The notes beneath the pieces are model-generated. The model was given only the letters and a program-made list of their open reading frames with translations. It did not search any database and was not told where the DNA came from. From Paraglomus occultum (taxonomy: Eukaryota; Glomeromycota; Glomeromycetes; Paraglomerales; Paraglomeraceae), in NCBI GenBank assembly GCA_910592205.1, contig CAJVPJ010000129.1, forward strand, positions 1 through 41,913: a stretch of 41,913 bases of DNA. Reading direction: 5' to 3'. Below are positions 1-10,421 of this stretch, in pieces. Within the stretch, counting starts at the first letter, position 1. Each line of letters begins with the position of its first letter. The position numbers and the translations under genes are program-made.

Positions 1-104
1 AAGCTCCAGTAGGTAAGAGTGTGCTGGAATATTTACTCTCTTTCTCGAGACGTGATAATGGCTTTACATCATTATGACAAACGGCGTTCCACACGTTGTC
101 GCCA

Positions 105-640
105 GATTTATCCTTGAATAATATCGCGAATATCATTCCAAAGTGTCCCTGCATCAGGACGCTTATCAGGATCAGCATCACCGCTCGGCAAGTTTCTTGT
201 ATTCCTCTGGCGCAGAATCAGGCATCGACAGTCGCAGTCCCTCACAAACACGTATCGCCCCAGACATTTGTCAAAAGACCAATCTCTAAGTGGTGGTTCA
301 CCAGTAGCAATCAATTACATAATGATACCAAATGAATACACATCCGATTTCCGAGTAAATTTTCAGGTGTGGAAGACTTTCGGTTGCAATAAACGGCAAA
401 ACGCCTCGAATGGTTGAATTTGGCTCGCGTGAATTTACTGACCAAGATCGCATATGGTGGGTATATCATACGCGCACGGTTGTGCATAACAATGTTTCCG
501 CCATGCAGATGCAACATTCTGCAAATGCTGTTCCACGTCAATTTGTTAATATTTTGATCCAAATAAGACAAAATACTACCATTGTTAGCATGTTTCATAA
601 CAATTCATTGTATTACACATTTCTATGATGTGATGTTGAG
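105..640 (-). pseudogene. broken TKL-type protein kinase copy
   Basis: This is the second half of a protein kinase domain, spread over several minus-strand frames. In N-to-C order I can read a hinge segment (ANNGSILSYLDQNINKLTW, near 590-535), a DLG remnant of the DFG motif near 440, an activation/APE-region segment (PNSTIRGVLPFIATESLP, near 425-375), and SDVYSFGIIM followed by a TAA at 317-315 and then LIATGEPPLRDWSFDK. A further segment (VCEGLRLSMPDSAPEEYKK) follows in another frame, then ADPDKRPDAGTLWNDI at the C-terminal end. The HRDLHxxN catalytic loop appears to be deleted, and at least one stop and several frameshifts interrupt the domain, so it cannot be active. The motif style is that of the large TKL kinase families of arbuscular mycorrhizal fungi. 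No N-lobe with a Gly-rich loop or lysine is recognisable upstream. Confidence 0.82.
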
Positions 641-1220
641 ACTTTCTCATGCTGAACAATAGCTGGTGGTATCCTTGATCAGCGGAAAATATGTTGTTAT
701 CTATTGTTAAGATTGACGCTAGGTAGTGGACGCTTCCCGCGTCTTATTATGAGAGAAAGAAAGAAAGAAAACAAAAAGCTATGCGATTTGATGTTTGTCC
801 TCGGATTATTACAGCTAAAATCGATTCTACGAACGAAAGATCCAAGATATTACAATATAGTGTTCTTTCATATATAATCAAGCGTTTTTTGTACCATTAG
901 CGTTTTTTATATAATTTATTTTCCGTAATTTTTTTTACGTAGAGAATTCTGGTTCGATTCGGGGTTCCTGTGCCTAAATTCGTCGGTATAATGCTCTGCA
1001 ATCCTTGATTACACTTTGTCACAATTGATGTATGTATTCAGATACCGTAATGGGTAAGCCTTGTGCTCGTAGTTGCTGGATATTTAGAATTTATATTTAG
1101 CAATCATCGATGACTACGGACATTCGGGGTGTATTATTGGTCGCAACACATGTACTAATTTACAATCGTTTTTATCTGTTACTCGAAATGCTTGCTGATA
1201 GTACCCCTTTGACTGTAGGG
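641..1220. other. intergenic, no gene seen
   Basis: AT-rich sequence with a short GAAA-type microsatellite around 750-770. I see no coding exon, RNA gene or terminal repeat here. Confidence 0.6.
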
Positions 1221-1448
1221 GGTGCTTATTTTCGGAGGATAGCTTTTGTGTAACATAATTGAGAAAATCACATTAGAACAGGGTTAATTAATACCATATT
1301 AGTAACAATATATCGAATTTTCTAGATAGGTCTAATAGTGACAGAAACAAACGCGAAAAGCATTAATGATGAATTTTGGGGTTGGTGTTTATTTTCGGAG
1401 GTAAAAATTTTGGGGAGGTGCTTATTTTCGGGGGGGTGCTTATTTCGG
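1221..1448. repeat. cluster of GGTGCTTATTTTCGG-type repeats
   Basis: Four direct copies of a 14-15 bp motif lie at 1221-1235, 1384-1398, 1417-1431 and 1435-1448, with one or two changes between copies. The last copy runs into TTTCGGAACTATACGGTA. G-rich repeats of the form GGGGGTGCTTATT...CGGTA are known from subterminal regions of some cut-and-paste DNA transposons. I read this as a degraded transposon end, but no matching inverted copy was found in the window, so the family is not assigned. Confidence 0.5.
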
Positions 1449-1763
1449 AACTATACGGTATTGTCTTATTTATAGAGGCAATTTGCAATTGTATTATTAC
1501 GCATACTCGTTCTATGAATAGGCTTTTACTGCGCGTGCTAAACAATCGTGATGTTATTGATGTCGATTTAAGCGTTACTATTGGCTGCACTGATAACAAC
1601 ATTTATTATAAAAAGGACTCCTCTTTTTCTCCAAAGTGTAAACATACAACAACAAAATTTTCCTGTCACAACAAACCACATTGCAAACACACGACACAGA
1701 ACTACTATAAAAACCAATCTTCGTTGGGACTTTATACAACTTACTTCTCAACAACTCCAACTC

Positions 1764-2522
1764 ATGGATGACTGCTTCGAGCTCATCTCATCAGCCGAGA
1801 GAATCAGCCGCACGGATCGTCACGGTGCTGGTCGCGCGAGAAGGAGAGGAAGGGGTGGGACCCCTACACCGAAGACGCAAGGGATTTTGCATCAGACTCC
1901 CACTACACTAAAAAAGCCGATGCAGATTATTTAAAATGCTGGGACAACTATAAAGCCGGAAACATCGTTTCCACGAAGTATTCTTTAAACTCCGAAAACC
2001 TCCTTCTTGCCCGAAGTCAGACGACTGATCAGAGCAACCTTGCCTCAAGAAGAACGGGAAGAGTTTAACCTCCTTCAACGTCAGAAAACTATCAATGGAG
2101 AATAATCAAGACACTTCAACTGTTTATGAAGTTTATTGCCGCTATATTAAAATTAGCGAATCGATTCGAAATGAACGAAGAATTACGTGATGAAGTTTAT
2201 TGCCCGCTATGTTTAAAATTAGCGAATCGATTCCATCCCCAGTGTTGGTCACGTCAACTGGGATGACAATGTCCAGGACTTTAATGCCGGAGACTACGGT
2301 GATAAAATATCATACGTAAAGATAGAAGAAGGCAGAGCAACGGTTTACCTCGTCAGTGGGAAGACGTATACATATCAAGGAGACGACTCAGCCACATGGG
2401 ATAGGCTACCTATTGGCCAACCCATTGCTAACATATCACCAGACAATACACAATGCCCCTGGTGCCCAGACGTTGAACACTCCACCATTCACCTCAAAGA
2501 TCTCGTGAGTGATTATTTTTGA
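1764..2522 (+). pseudogene. decayed gene of unrecognised family with CxxC motifs
   Basis: Coding-like plus-strand segments in different frames form a trail with protein-like composition. An N-terminal segment from the ATG at 1764 is rich in Arg/Gly. It is followed by WDPYTEDARDFASDSHYTKK (about 1855-1915) continuing through DADYLKCWDNYKAGN, then a segment with LPQEEREEFNLLQRQKT (about 2035-2085), then VYCPLCLKLANRFHPQC (about 2195-2245). The final open stretch of about 2221-2522 includes GHVNWDDNVQDFNAGDYGD, then YVKIEEGRATVYLVSGKTY and CPWCPDVEHSTIHLKDL, ending in TGA. Frame changes, internal stops and an internal duplication (2126-2166 against 2190-2231) indicate decay. The paired CPLC/CPWC cysteines could be zinc ligands, which is speculation. 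A real spliced gene with short introns is possible but I could not make the frames join. Confidence 0.5.
2126..2231 (+). repeat. two-copy local duplication inside the decayed gene
   Basis: About 41 bp beginning ATGAAGTTTATTGCC and ending GCGAATCGATT occurs at 2126-2166 and again at 2190-2231, with small indels. The second copy has gained a C and a TT, so the copies are in different frames. It lies across the middle of the decayed gene and may be one cause of its broken frame. Confidence 0.75.
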
Positions 2523-3616
2523 ATCCTCCACTGAACAATCGACTGAGAAAAGAGTTATGTTTTGAGGGATGAGAACGAAAAAGATATAAAATCATGGCAA
2601 ATGATGAGCTCTCTAAAGCGCTTAATGGACTTAAAAGACAGAAACTTACTGAAAATTTAATTTTTAATCTATAAATTTTATTGGTACTTGTTCGAGAAGA
2701 TGTGGAGAGTTAGCGAGTTGAAAATTTCGATATTTTATGTGTTTTACTAGTAAAATCTTACAGTATTTATACTTTTGGCAGGGGGGTGTAATTATGTCTC
2801 AAGAATTTAAATAGAAAAGACAATTACGCGCATTTATATTAAACTTTTAGTATTTGCCTTAAATAGCTCATTGCTAAAGACAAGAGAACGAAGTATGCAC
2901 TTCTCAGAGACATTTATAATTACAGTTCAAGTTAATAGTAAATAGGCCACATTAGAAATATTAATTGGGGTTATTATTTCTTTTTAATTCACTTTTTTCT
3001 TGCTGTCGGGCGTCAATTTATCGTATTTTTTTCGACTAAAAAACTAAAAACGAAATAAAAAACGAAATAAAAAAAAAAAACAAACAAACACCGAAAAAAA
3101 CGAAATAAAAAAAAAGAGGACATCAAAAAAATCCATGGTGAAATTCAACATTTAAAAGAACATAGTATTTATTTATTTAAAACCTGAAAACACCAAGTAG
3201 GTTGACCGGTTTTCTAATTTTGGCTCCGGTAGGCCATCAAAAAAATTAGATTATTAAAAAGAAGCCAAAGCCAACGACTAATATCTGAGAAGTTCAAGAG
3301 AAATTTAACTTGCGAAGACTGAATATAATTTTATCAGTGGTTGGTTACGCGGTTTCTTTCTTTATATTGAAAGATAGATGACTTCGCCCTGTAATTACAA
3401 ATAAAGTCAACTTACAATATTAACACTGTGCATTTAGAGACTGAACCTCTTTTTTGGAAAAACTTGTAATTTAATGGGCTTATTTACAAAGGTTTGGATT
3501 ATATGACGTGCTTTCACATATGCCAATATGGTTGAGTTATCGAGATAAAGTTGTGCATGTTACTGTTAATTGCCTTTACTGGATATTGACTATAAAAAAA
3601 TATGATACGCTATTTA
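2523..3616. other. intergenic, low-complexity AT-rich
   Basis: No gene recognised. A poly-A-rich low-complexity tract with repeated CGAAATAAAA units lies at about 3041-3125. The rest is AT-rich sequence with frequent stops in all frames. Confidence 0.6.
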
Positions 3617-4077
3617 TTAAACAGTAAATCTTGAGACAAATGTTTAAAATTCGTATGAGTTTGATGCTAATAAAACTGAAATGTAGCAACATTCGAGCTC
3701 GCTTTCAAAGCATTCTAACATCAACTGTAATGTGTGTGTTTCCTGACGTTGTTTCATATTTCAACCAGTTTTTCCCCGAATGCGTCATTATTTTATCTGT
3801 TCTTGAGATATCATGCAATACTTATTTACTTTTAGAAATGTGTCGTTTTTTTCGTGTCATAAAGGTATATAAGTAGCTCGAATTTCATAAGCAAACTTAG
3901 TTTGAGCTGTTAATGATAATAGTCATTGAATAAAGTTTTTATGTCCGTGGAAGATTGGATAAACGATTTTCATATGCTAGAAAGTTTCAAGGCGAGCTCA
4001 AATGTTGCTACGTTTTATTCAGGAAACGATTAGCATTACCAATTTTATAACATTAGTCTCAAATTTTATTTTTTAAC
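3617..4077. repeat. long imperfect inverted repeat (foldback 1)
   Basis: The left arm, about 3617-3715, and the right arm, about 3983-4077, are imperfect reverse complements. The best-matching part is TGTAGCAACATTCGAGCTCG on the left against the reverse complement of CGAGCTCAAATGTTGCTACG on the right. Matching continues outward through a TTGAGAC/GTCTCAA pair. The spacer is about 270 bp and carries no recognisable ORF product; the 81-residue ORF across it has no family features. It looks like an old foldback or MITE-type element. No convincing target-site duplication was seen. Confidence 0.6.
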
Positions 4078-4988
4078 TAGGGTTGCTTTGAGATACGCTT
4101 CGCTGTGTTTGTGTTAGTTTGGTATCTCATTGTCTGGAGAATTTTAGAATTGACATATTTCGTTGTTGGAATGTTGTAATGGAGGTAGTATTTTGTTTAG
4201 ATTGTGTTTGGCTTTGGTTCACAAGGGAGGTGCGGTTATATAATCATAAGCGTAACGATAGTTTTTTGTCTAATGTTTTGATTATAAGCAATTATGTATC
4301 TAAAGCTTGTTCGGATATTAATGATAGTAAATTAAGCTATTGAATGTATCAATGGATTATATTATGCGCGATTTGTTTGTTGATTCTATTTACTATCTTA
4401 TCATGTTAAGTAATGAACCATATCTAATGCTTCCAATGTGTGAATGGAATGGAACATGGGTGAGTGTTGTAATTGATTACAGTAGTGGAATAGTTATTGT
4501 CGTTCGAACAAAATTTAATGATTGACTTTGTTAATTTATAGAAATTTTTAAAAAAGTCACTAATAATAAATATAATGTAATGGAAGAAATTATTAATGAA
4601 CAACAAAAAAATTAGAAGAGAGAGAAGATACGATTAAAGCATGAAAGAAAATTAAGCGTTAAATTATTGACTCTGTAGTATCTTGGGGAAAAAAGCAATA
4701 AATTGTTTTGGTTTTTTGCAGAAGCGACAGGTTGGGAGTCTGTTTACCGTACCAGTACGCGCAATGAAATTTATGGGTAGGCTCTAAATTAAGGGTAAAT
4801 TAATAAATCATCTTGCGTGATTCAAAGAGCTTATACGCAAGGAAGACAAGGAAATTGGTTATAGTAATCGCTGAACAATTGGTCAGATTTTTTTAAGGCG
4901 ATGGGGCGCCTCCATGCAGGAATATTAGTAGTAGTATTGTTTGCAAAATTTATGGATTGAATAGTTTGTGGAGGACATGTTCGTAAGC
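4078..4988. other. intergenic with weak coding-like relics
   Basis: Two overlapping plus-strand ORFs of 74 and 61 codons (4119-4343 and 4340-4525) have a slightly protein-like composition, for example CEWNGTWVSVVIDYSSG. I recognise no family and see no splice-consistent extension. They may be remnants of a mobile element. Nothing else is seen. Confidence 0.4.
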
Positions 4989-5224
4989 AATTTAGCTGAA
5001 CGATAGAAATTTTACCTTTTCCTAATATTACCGACTTGAATATAAACCAAATTTAAACTTTATAACGTCTTCATAATCTGCAAGCGAAAATAAATCTAGG
5101 ATATCACGAGACATTTTTCAATGGCCGAAATATTGGCGCAAAGGGTATAAATTTAAATTTGGTTTATATCCAAGTCAGTAAGTAGCATTGGGAGAAAGTA
5201 AAATTCCTATCATTCAGCTAAATT
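4989..5224. repeat. long imperfect inverted repeat (foldback 2)
   Basis: The left arm, about 4989-5066, starts AATTTAGCTGAACGATAG. It pairs with the right arm, about 5142-5224, whose reverse complement starts AATTTAGCTGAATGATAG, and both arms contain ATATAAACCAAATTTAAA. Arm identity by eye is roughly 80% over about 80 bp, with a loop of about 75 bp. The size and structure fit a foldback or MITE-like element, and any transcript would form a long hairpin. No clear target-site duplication flanks it. Confidence 0.72.
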
Positions 5225-6649
5225 TGTTATAAACTGATTGATTTTTGTGAGATGTGGGGTCTATTCAAATGTATTTTACAATACGTTACGTTCATTATGT
5301 GATTCCGCGATAAAGAATGTTGCGTATTGATGATAATTATTGGCTAATTATGTTAATAATACGTATACAATGACAGCGAACCATACAATAACAGCTTACG
5401 ATAATGGACCATGGAATGATAGTTGTCGGTAACAAGGAATTACGACAGGTAGTAGTCTACAACAAAGAACCGCAGCCCATAAGTAAAGAATCACAACACT
5501 GCTCATAACAAAGGGCCACAACAATCGACTTACAATAGAGAAACAAAGGATTGCATCAGTCATCCAGAACAAAAGACTGGAAATATTAGCATGGGAAAAG
5601 AAAGCGGTGTTAATATAGTTGTATTGAATATTGAGCATTCATTACATTTATTTTCTGAACGCACAGTTTTTATTACTAAATCTTTTACTGGTTTTTTTTA
5701 ATCGGTTTGACCGGCGTAATGTCGTTTGATGAGTGGCAGTATGTTGATTTGGGGTGTGTTATCGATGATAGTGGTAATTTTAGTTATACGTATAATGTGT
5801 TTGAAGAAAGCATAAATAAAGTTGAATGATGGCTCAAGTTGATAGAAGAGTTTCTGAGCGATCGTAATGGTTTCGAATGGCACACACCTTTTGTATTATT
5901 TAGTGTTATGACATAATATTGTTTACTGTATTGTGTGAATTTCATAATAAGGTAAGCACCAGCTGATAGTTATTTATAGATCGGTAATAATAACGGATAA
6001 TGTGTATGTCGATTGTTGTTCGACATTTGTTAAGCAGGAAATGACTGATACACCGTTACAATACTCACATAAATAACTATTGTGTGTACATACTGTTATT
6101 GAGATTGGAAAAAGAGTTAGTATACGAATTCGGTGATACCGGTTTTACGTTTATCTAAAAATAGGTAGATTATTTAATTTTGTTTAGAGTAACTGAGAAT
6201 GGATTGCTGAATATGAATCGAACAGAACATATTCGTTGGGAAACATTAGAGTCAGGCAGATAATTTATTTTTAACGTTTATTCGAAATTAGTCTAGTCTA
6301 AAGACATTATTAATGGCAAATCAAACAATCCAGTTTATCTATACTTTGTGTATGCAATTTATTTACAAAATGGTTATTTTTAGGATAAGCACATGAAGGC
6401 GAAGAAAATTAGTAGTCAGTCGCTGTAGAGTGAAGTAAGCGACGAATTGGAAACTAGAGTACCAGTTAAATCGATGTAGATTTTGTTTTACTGATGGCAA
6501 ATTTTTAATTTTTGCGCAATGACTAATTTACTTAGTTATTTGAGTGAATCAACGCTTTGGATTTATTACGTGTTGTAGAGCAATAAAATTTTTTTATATA
6601 AACACAGGCCTTCCGACAAGCATTTTTTGCGACCCCACATCCATATATA
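5225..6649. other. intergenic with one interrupted ORF
   Basis: At 5719-5916 the plus strand holds a 66-codon frame interrupted by a single TGA (5827-5829). Its composition is protein-like (MSFDEWQYVDLGCVIDDSG, then FLSDRNGFEWHTP). I recognise no family. The remaining sequence is AT-rich without recognisable genes. Confidence 0.4.
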
Positions 6650-6651
6650 TA

Positions 6652-7193
6652 CAGTGTGGTAACAAAAAATTGACCCTTTAAAAATGTATAGTAATAGTAA
6701 TGGCTTTACAAGTAAATAAACAAATCATGTCATTTTAATAACAGTTATGCTACCCTTTTGGTATAAGCTGTCTCAAACTCTTTGTTGTCTTACTTTTATT
6801 ATTTTTTTAAAAAAAGGAAAGTTTTAAACACATGTAAATACACAATGTTTAGCAATCCTTCACTTTTGGAATCAATGAATGCATCTCAAAAAACTCCATC
6901 AAATAGCTGATCTTCAAGTATAATTAATAATATTAGAAAATAAAATTGGGATTTTTTTGCATAAAAAGGATAATAACTGTCTATATCTAGCTTTATAATA
7001 TCAATAAATTATCACTGTTAGATCATAGTTAATGACAACGGTAAAGGGTTAATTATTAGTTTATAACAAAATATATCAGTACTAGTACAATCCTTAGCTT
7101 TCAGGCTTTCAAACAAGCTATTAATTATTAATCATTCGATTTAAGCAAACATCTGGTAAAAAAACGGAGGTCAATTTTTTTTGTTACATACTG
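6652..7193. mobile_element. Tc1/mariner-type MITE
   Basis: Inverted termini of about 28 bp bound a 542 bp element. The left end reads CAGTGTGGTAACAAAAAATT and continues GACC; the right end, reversed, reads CAGTATGTAACAAAAAAAAT and continues TGACC. A TA dinucleotide flanks each side (6650-6651 and 7194-7195), the target-site duplication of Tc1/mariner elements, and a CAGT terminus is common there. The interior is AT-rich with no intact transposase ORF, so it is non-autonomous or a deleted copy. Confidence 0.82.
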
Positions 7194-7698
7194 TATATAA
7201 AATACAGTACTTTAAAATCGGGAAGACAGTTTTTCATTTTGTCCTAATCATTGCCAAAAGACAATAAAAAGGAAAGGCGTACATTAATAGTATTGGTGAA
7301 GCTGAGTCAACAATATGTTAACATATTATTATACATATATGAGGTCCCAATTTCTCAATATTAATACATTATCATAACGAAAGAGGTTAATTTGGAGATT
7401 TTTTCATGACACTTCATACATATTGTTGTATGGTTAACGATTACGTGAATAATAATTGTATTGGCCACCACACATATGACTGACTTCATAGTCTAGAACG
7501 AATATATTCCCTACTCTATCAAGGTTCAAACCAATAGGTAGAGCCATTAACATTTCACTTTGCGTTGCGATGGGTATAGCATTCATATGTAAAGAAGAAT
7601 GGTTGGACTTTTGTAATTACTCTAGCAGAATTTATTAAATAGTTGATCATGCGCGCAATCATCTATAATAATAACAAGAAAAGTATTCACCCGTCTTC
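7194..7698. other. 3' flank of the SLC17-like gene
   Basis: About 500 bp of AT-rich sequence between the MITE and the stop codon of the minus-strand transporter. It presumably includes that gene's 3' UTR. No further feature is seen. Confidence 0.5.
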
Positions 7699-9410
7699 TC
7701 ATTCGATAATAACTTCATCACCTGCCCAAGCAACGAAAGCTACAATTCCAAGAAAATAGATCGCACTCGTCAGTACCCATACGATTTCCCACTGATGACC
7801 AGCTACATCTAATATCCATCCAGTCAGTACCACTCCGAATATTGCAGGAATTGTTGCAATTGTATTGCTAAGACCGAATATTGTTCCAGCATAAAGTGGG
7901 GCTATGTCATGCTATTATAATTAAATAGAATGTTATTCCATTGGACAGTGTACAATTCGTCCAAAGACTTCTTACCAATGATACAGATAATCCAGCCATG
8001 GTAAATCCGTACAGTCCCGTCCCAATAGTGATTACTAGTATCCCTTGAACTGCCGTGCTTACTACAAACGTGGCCTTTAACAAAGGGTAAACGTCTTGTT
8101 ATGCAAATAGGCGAGAAAAGACGACATAAATGTTAAAACATACCAACAGTAGACATATGGCGATAGACAGACTTCCTATAACTTGAGCCAATTTGCGCGC
8201 GACGACTACTCGCATGTTCAGCTTATATATGGCATAATCTGCGAGTACGCCAACTGATGAGCCTACAATAGTCTGAAATATGACCGGAATGACTATTCAA
8301 CGAAACCGTTAGATATGGTAGTTTCAGTTTTAGACAAGCAATAAAATGTTCAGTATCTTTACCAGAATAGTAGCCTAGTTTATTAACATCTATTCCGAAT
8401 CGATCCAAATAAAATGTCGGCAACCAGTTATGGTTTAAGTAGAATCCCCACGTATTACATGATTGTGCTATTATAATAGCCCAAACCTCTTTTCTAGATA
8501 AAATAACTTTCCATGGAATATTCCCTTCACCGACTCCCCTACTTACCCTTCTCTCATTCCTATCTACAAACCCAATCTCATTCTCATTTCTGCTGTCATC
8601 CTCGTCCCCGACGCTTTCCTCTTCAATGAGTGAAAAACCTTCGCTCTCTGGCGAGTTTCCACCACAGACGTACCAAAACATACACCAAATCAACCCCACA
8701 CCACCAAACACGTAAAAAATGCTCTCCCATCCTAACACAGAACTTCCTAAAAAAGACGATGTTGGCAACGCGATAATCGATCCACTATATGCCATAGCAG
8801 TAACCATACTTATCGCTCGGGTTTGTTCCTGTTGGGGAATCCAAGCAGATATGAGGGAATGGGCGCTCGGAAAAGCAGCTCCTTCACCAACGCCTAGACA
8901 AATACGACAGAGTATGAGACTGAAAAGCGAGTGTTTGGCGGCAAGAGGTGTCAACACGGTAAACATTGACCAGACAAAGGCGGCTAAATAAATAGAGAGT
9001 GCGTAAACATGTCGAATAAATTCGATTCGATGATAATAATAATAACGCAAATACCAAAATCTCACAATACCTGTCCCGAATACAATTTTCCCGCCAAACT
9101 TGTCTGCTAAAGCTCCCCCAATTATTTGAGTTGCCAAATATCCGATTAGAAACGAAGTGAATACCCATCCCTCAACGGTCGAAGACCAGTTAAATTCTTT
9201 AGCCATATAGACTATGGCTATAGAAATATTGGCTCGATCTATTCAGATAGTCATTGTATTGAGAGAGCGTACGAATTGAAAAGGGGGGGGGGGGGGAGAG
9301 AGAAAACAACAGTAGGTAATTGGATTACCCGCATAGTTTATGGTTAAGCCTATAGCACAAAGGCCTATTACTATGAAACGTCTCGGTATTTGGACGTCAA
9401 ACGGTCTCAT
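7699..9410 (-). CDS. SLC17-type MFS anion/phosphate transporter
   Basis: This is a member of the major facilitator superfamily close to the SLC17 (sialin/VGLUT/plant ANTR) group, which moves organic or inorganic anions across plasma, vacuolar or vesicle membranes. I read six exons: 9410-9329, 9238-9071, 8983-8363, 8292-8144, 8074-7976 and 7911-7699. They join in frame to 443 residues, the usual family length. Exon 1 ends in NYA and exon 2 starts DRANISIAIV, giving the family's TM1 signature. The TM2-3 loop motif GGALADKFGGK, CLGVGEGAAFPS, WGFYLNHNWLPTFY and the C-terminal HDIAPLYAGTIFGLSN are all present. A charged central loop of about 50 residues (EEESVGDEDDSRNENE) separates the two halves. 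Introns are 70-90 bp. The substrate cannot be told from sequence; phosphate, organic anions or amino acids are all known in the family. Confidence 0.9.
9283..9296. repeat. 14-base G homopolymer inside SLC17-like intron 1
   Basis: A run of 14 G on the plus strand, followed by GAGAGAGA, lies in intron 1 of the minus-strand transporter, where the transcript reads poly-C near the acceptor side. Such runs are prone to length errors in sequencing. Confidence 0.9.
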
Positions 9411-9610
9411 GTGCAGAGGTAAAAGAGAGAAGGGGGGACTAGAAGATCTTTCATGGAAAAAATGAAAGTTTATTTATGAAAATCATGACTATATAATGAA
9501 ATTCTTTTCAATGGAAATAACAATTTCCACGCGTTTTTTTTGTTTGTTGCCTGACGACATTATAACGATTACATGTTTCTTTTAATAAAGCTACTAAATT
9601 TAACGATATG

Positions 9611-10421
9611 TCACTGAGATTCGCTTAATACTTTCTTTACAATGATGCTAATAGATTTTTTATCAGCCTTTTCCTCATCAATTTTAATTTCTTTCATAAC
9701 TTTCCCAACATCTTTCACGCTGCTAGCTCCAACCTGCTTCACCACTTTTCTAACCTCAGCTTCAATATCCTCTTCGCTCATTTGCTCGGGTAGATAGCTC
9801 TTTAATATTTCAAGTTCCTCCGTCTCATTATTCGCGAGGTCTAGTCTATTGGCTGCTGTATATTGGGAAATCGATTCTTCACGGCGTTTAATGGCCCCGC
9901 GAAGTATCCTTATTACCGATGAGTCATCAATGGGAGATTGAGACGTGGGAGATGTTGACTTTGATGCATAAGTTATATCTGAGAGTACTCCCTTTATTAT
10001 CACGGATTGAGTAAAAGTAATAGTAGGATGAACAAAGGGTTTTTTATAATACGATGGCCGATGAACGAGTTCTGGCATTGTTCTTTGAGATAGTAAGCAT
10101 CGTAATCGATACATAATTTTCACACCTTTACAGTATTGAGCCTCATCTTGTCTTTATTTTTCATAGCTTCTTTCACATCAGTCTTCAATCTAAGCAATAA
10201 TGGCGGTTGCTGTGACGATGGATCTGTCGTTGCTTTTGTATCAACCCATATTTTTTTGTTACAAATCTCGTATTGTAACAAATAGATCACATCCGGCAAT
10301 ACTTACTACTAGTGATATATCGCGTGAGCACATTTGACAATGGACGTATCTTTGCCCTTTCAAATGGTGAGATAGAGGCTGTCCTTGAGGACAATCTTTG
10401 AAGATATCTTTGATGAATCAT
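9611..10421 (-). CDS. AIM41: mitochondrial GatB/YqeY-domain protein (AIM41-like)
   Basis: A 200-residue protein of the YqeY/AIM41 family, related to the tail domain of GatB amidotransferase. The yeast relative is mitochondrial and its molecular role is not settled. Exons are 10421-10307, 10232-10126 and 9991-9611 and join without a frame break. The first 38 codons (MIHQRYLQRLSSRTASISPF and onward) are Arg/Ser-rich and almost free of acidic residues, a typical mitochondrial presequence. The YqeY domain then runs to the end: RLKTDVKEAMKNKDKMRLNT, GVLSDITYASKS, then IKRREESISQY, LKSYLPEQMSEEDIE and VGKVMKEIKIDEEKADKKS. The ATG at 10421 was chosen because it is the first in-frame Met after an upstream stop and gives the presequence. 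It is in tandem with the SLC17-like gene, 200 bp upstream of that gene's start. Confidence 0.88.

Noticed and set aside
925-965. GGTTCGATTCGGGG, like a tRNA T-arm / B box
   Set aside because: No A box, acceptor stem or anticodon arm can be built upstream within tRNA distance, and the stem does not pair.
5396-5638. 80-codon minus-strand ORF with hydrophobic segments
   Set aside because: No signal-peptide logic, no neighbours in phase and composition as expected by chance; not supported as a gene.
8719-8991. 90-codon plus-strand ORF
   Set aside because: It is antisense to exon 3 of the SLC17-like gene and has no family features of its own.
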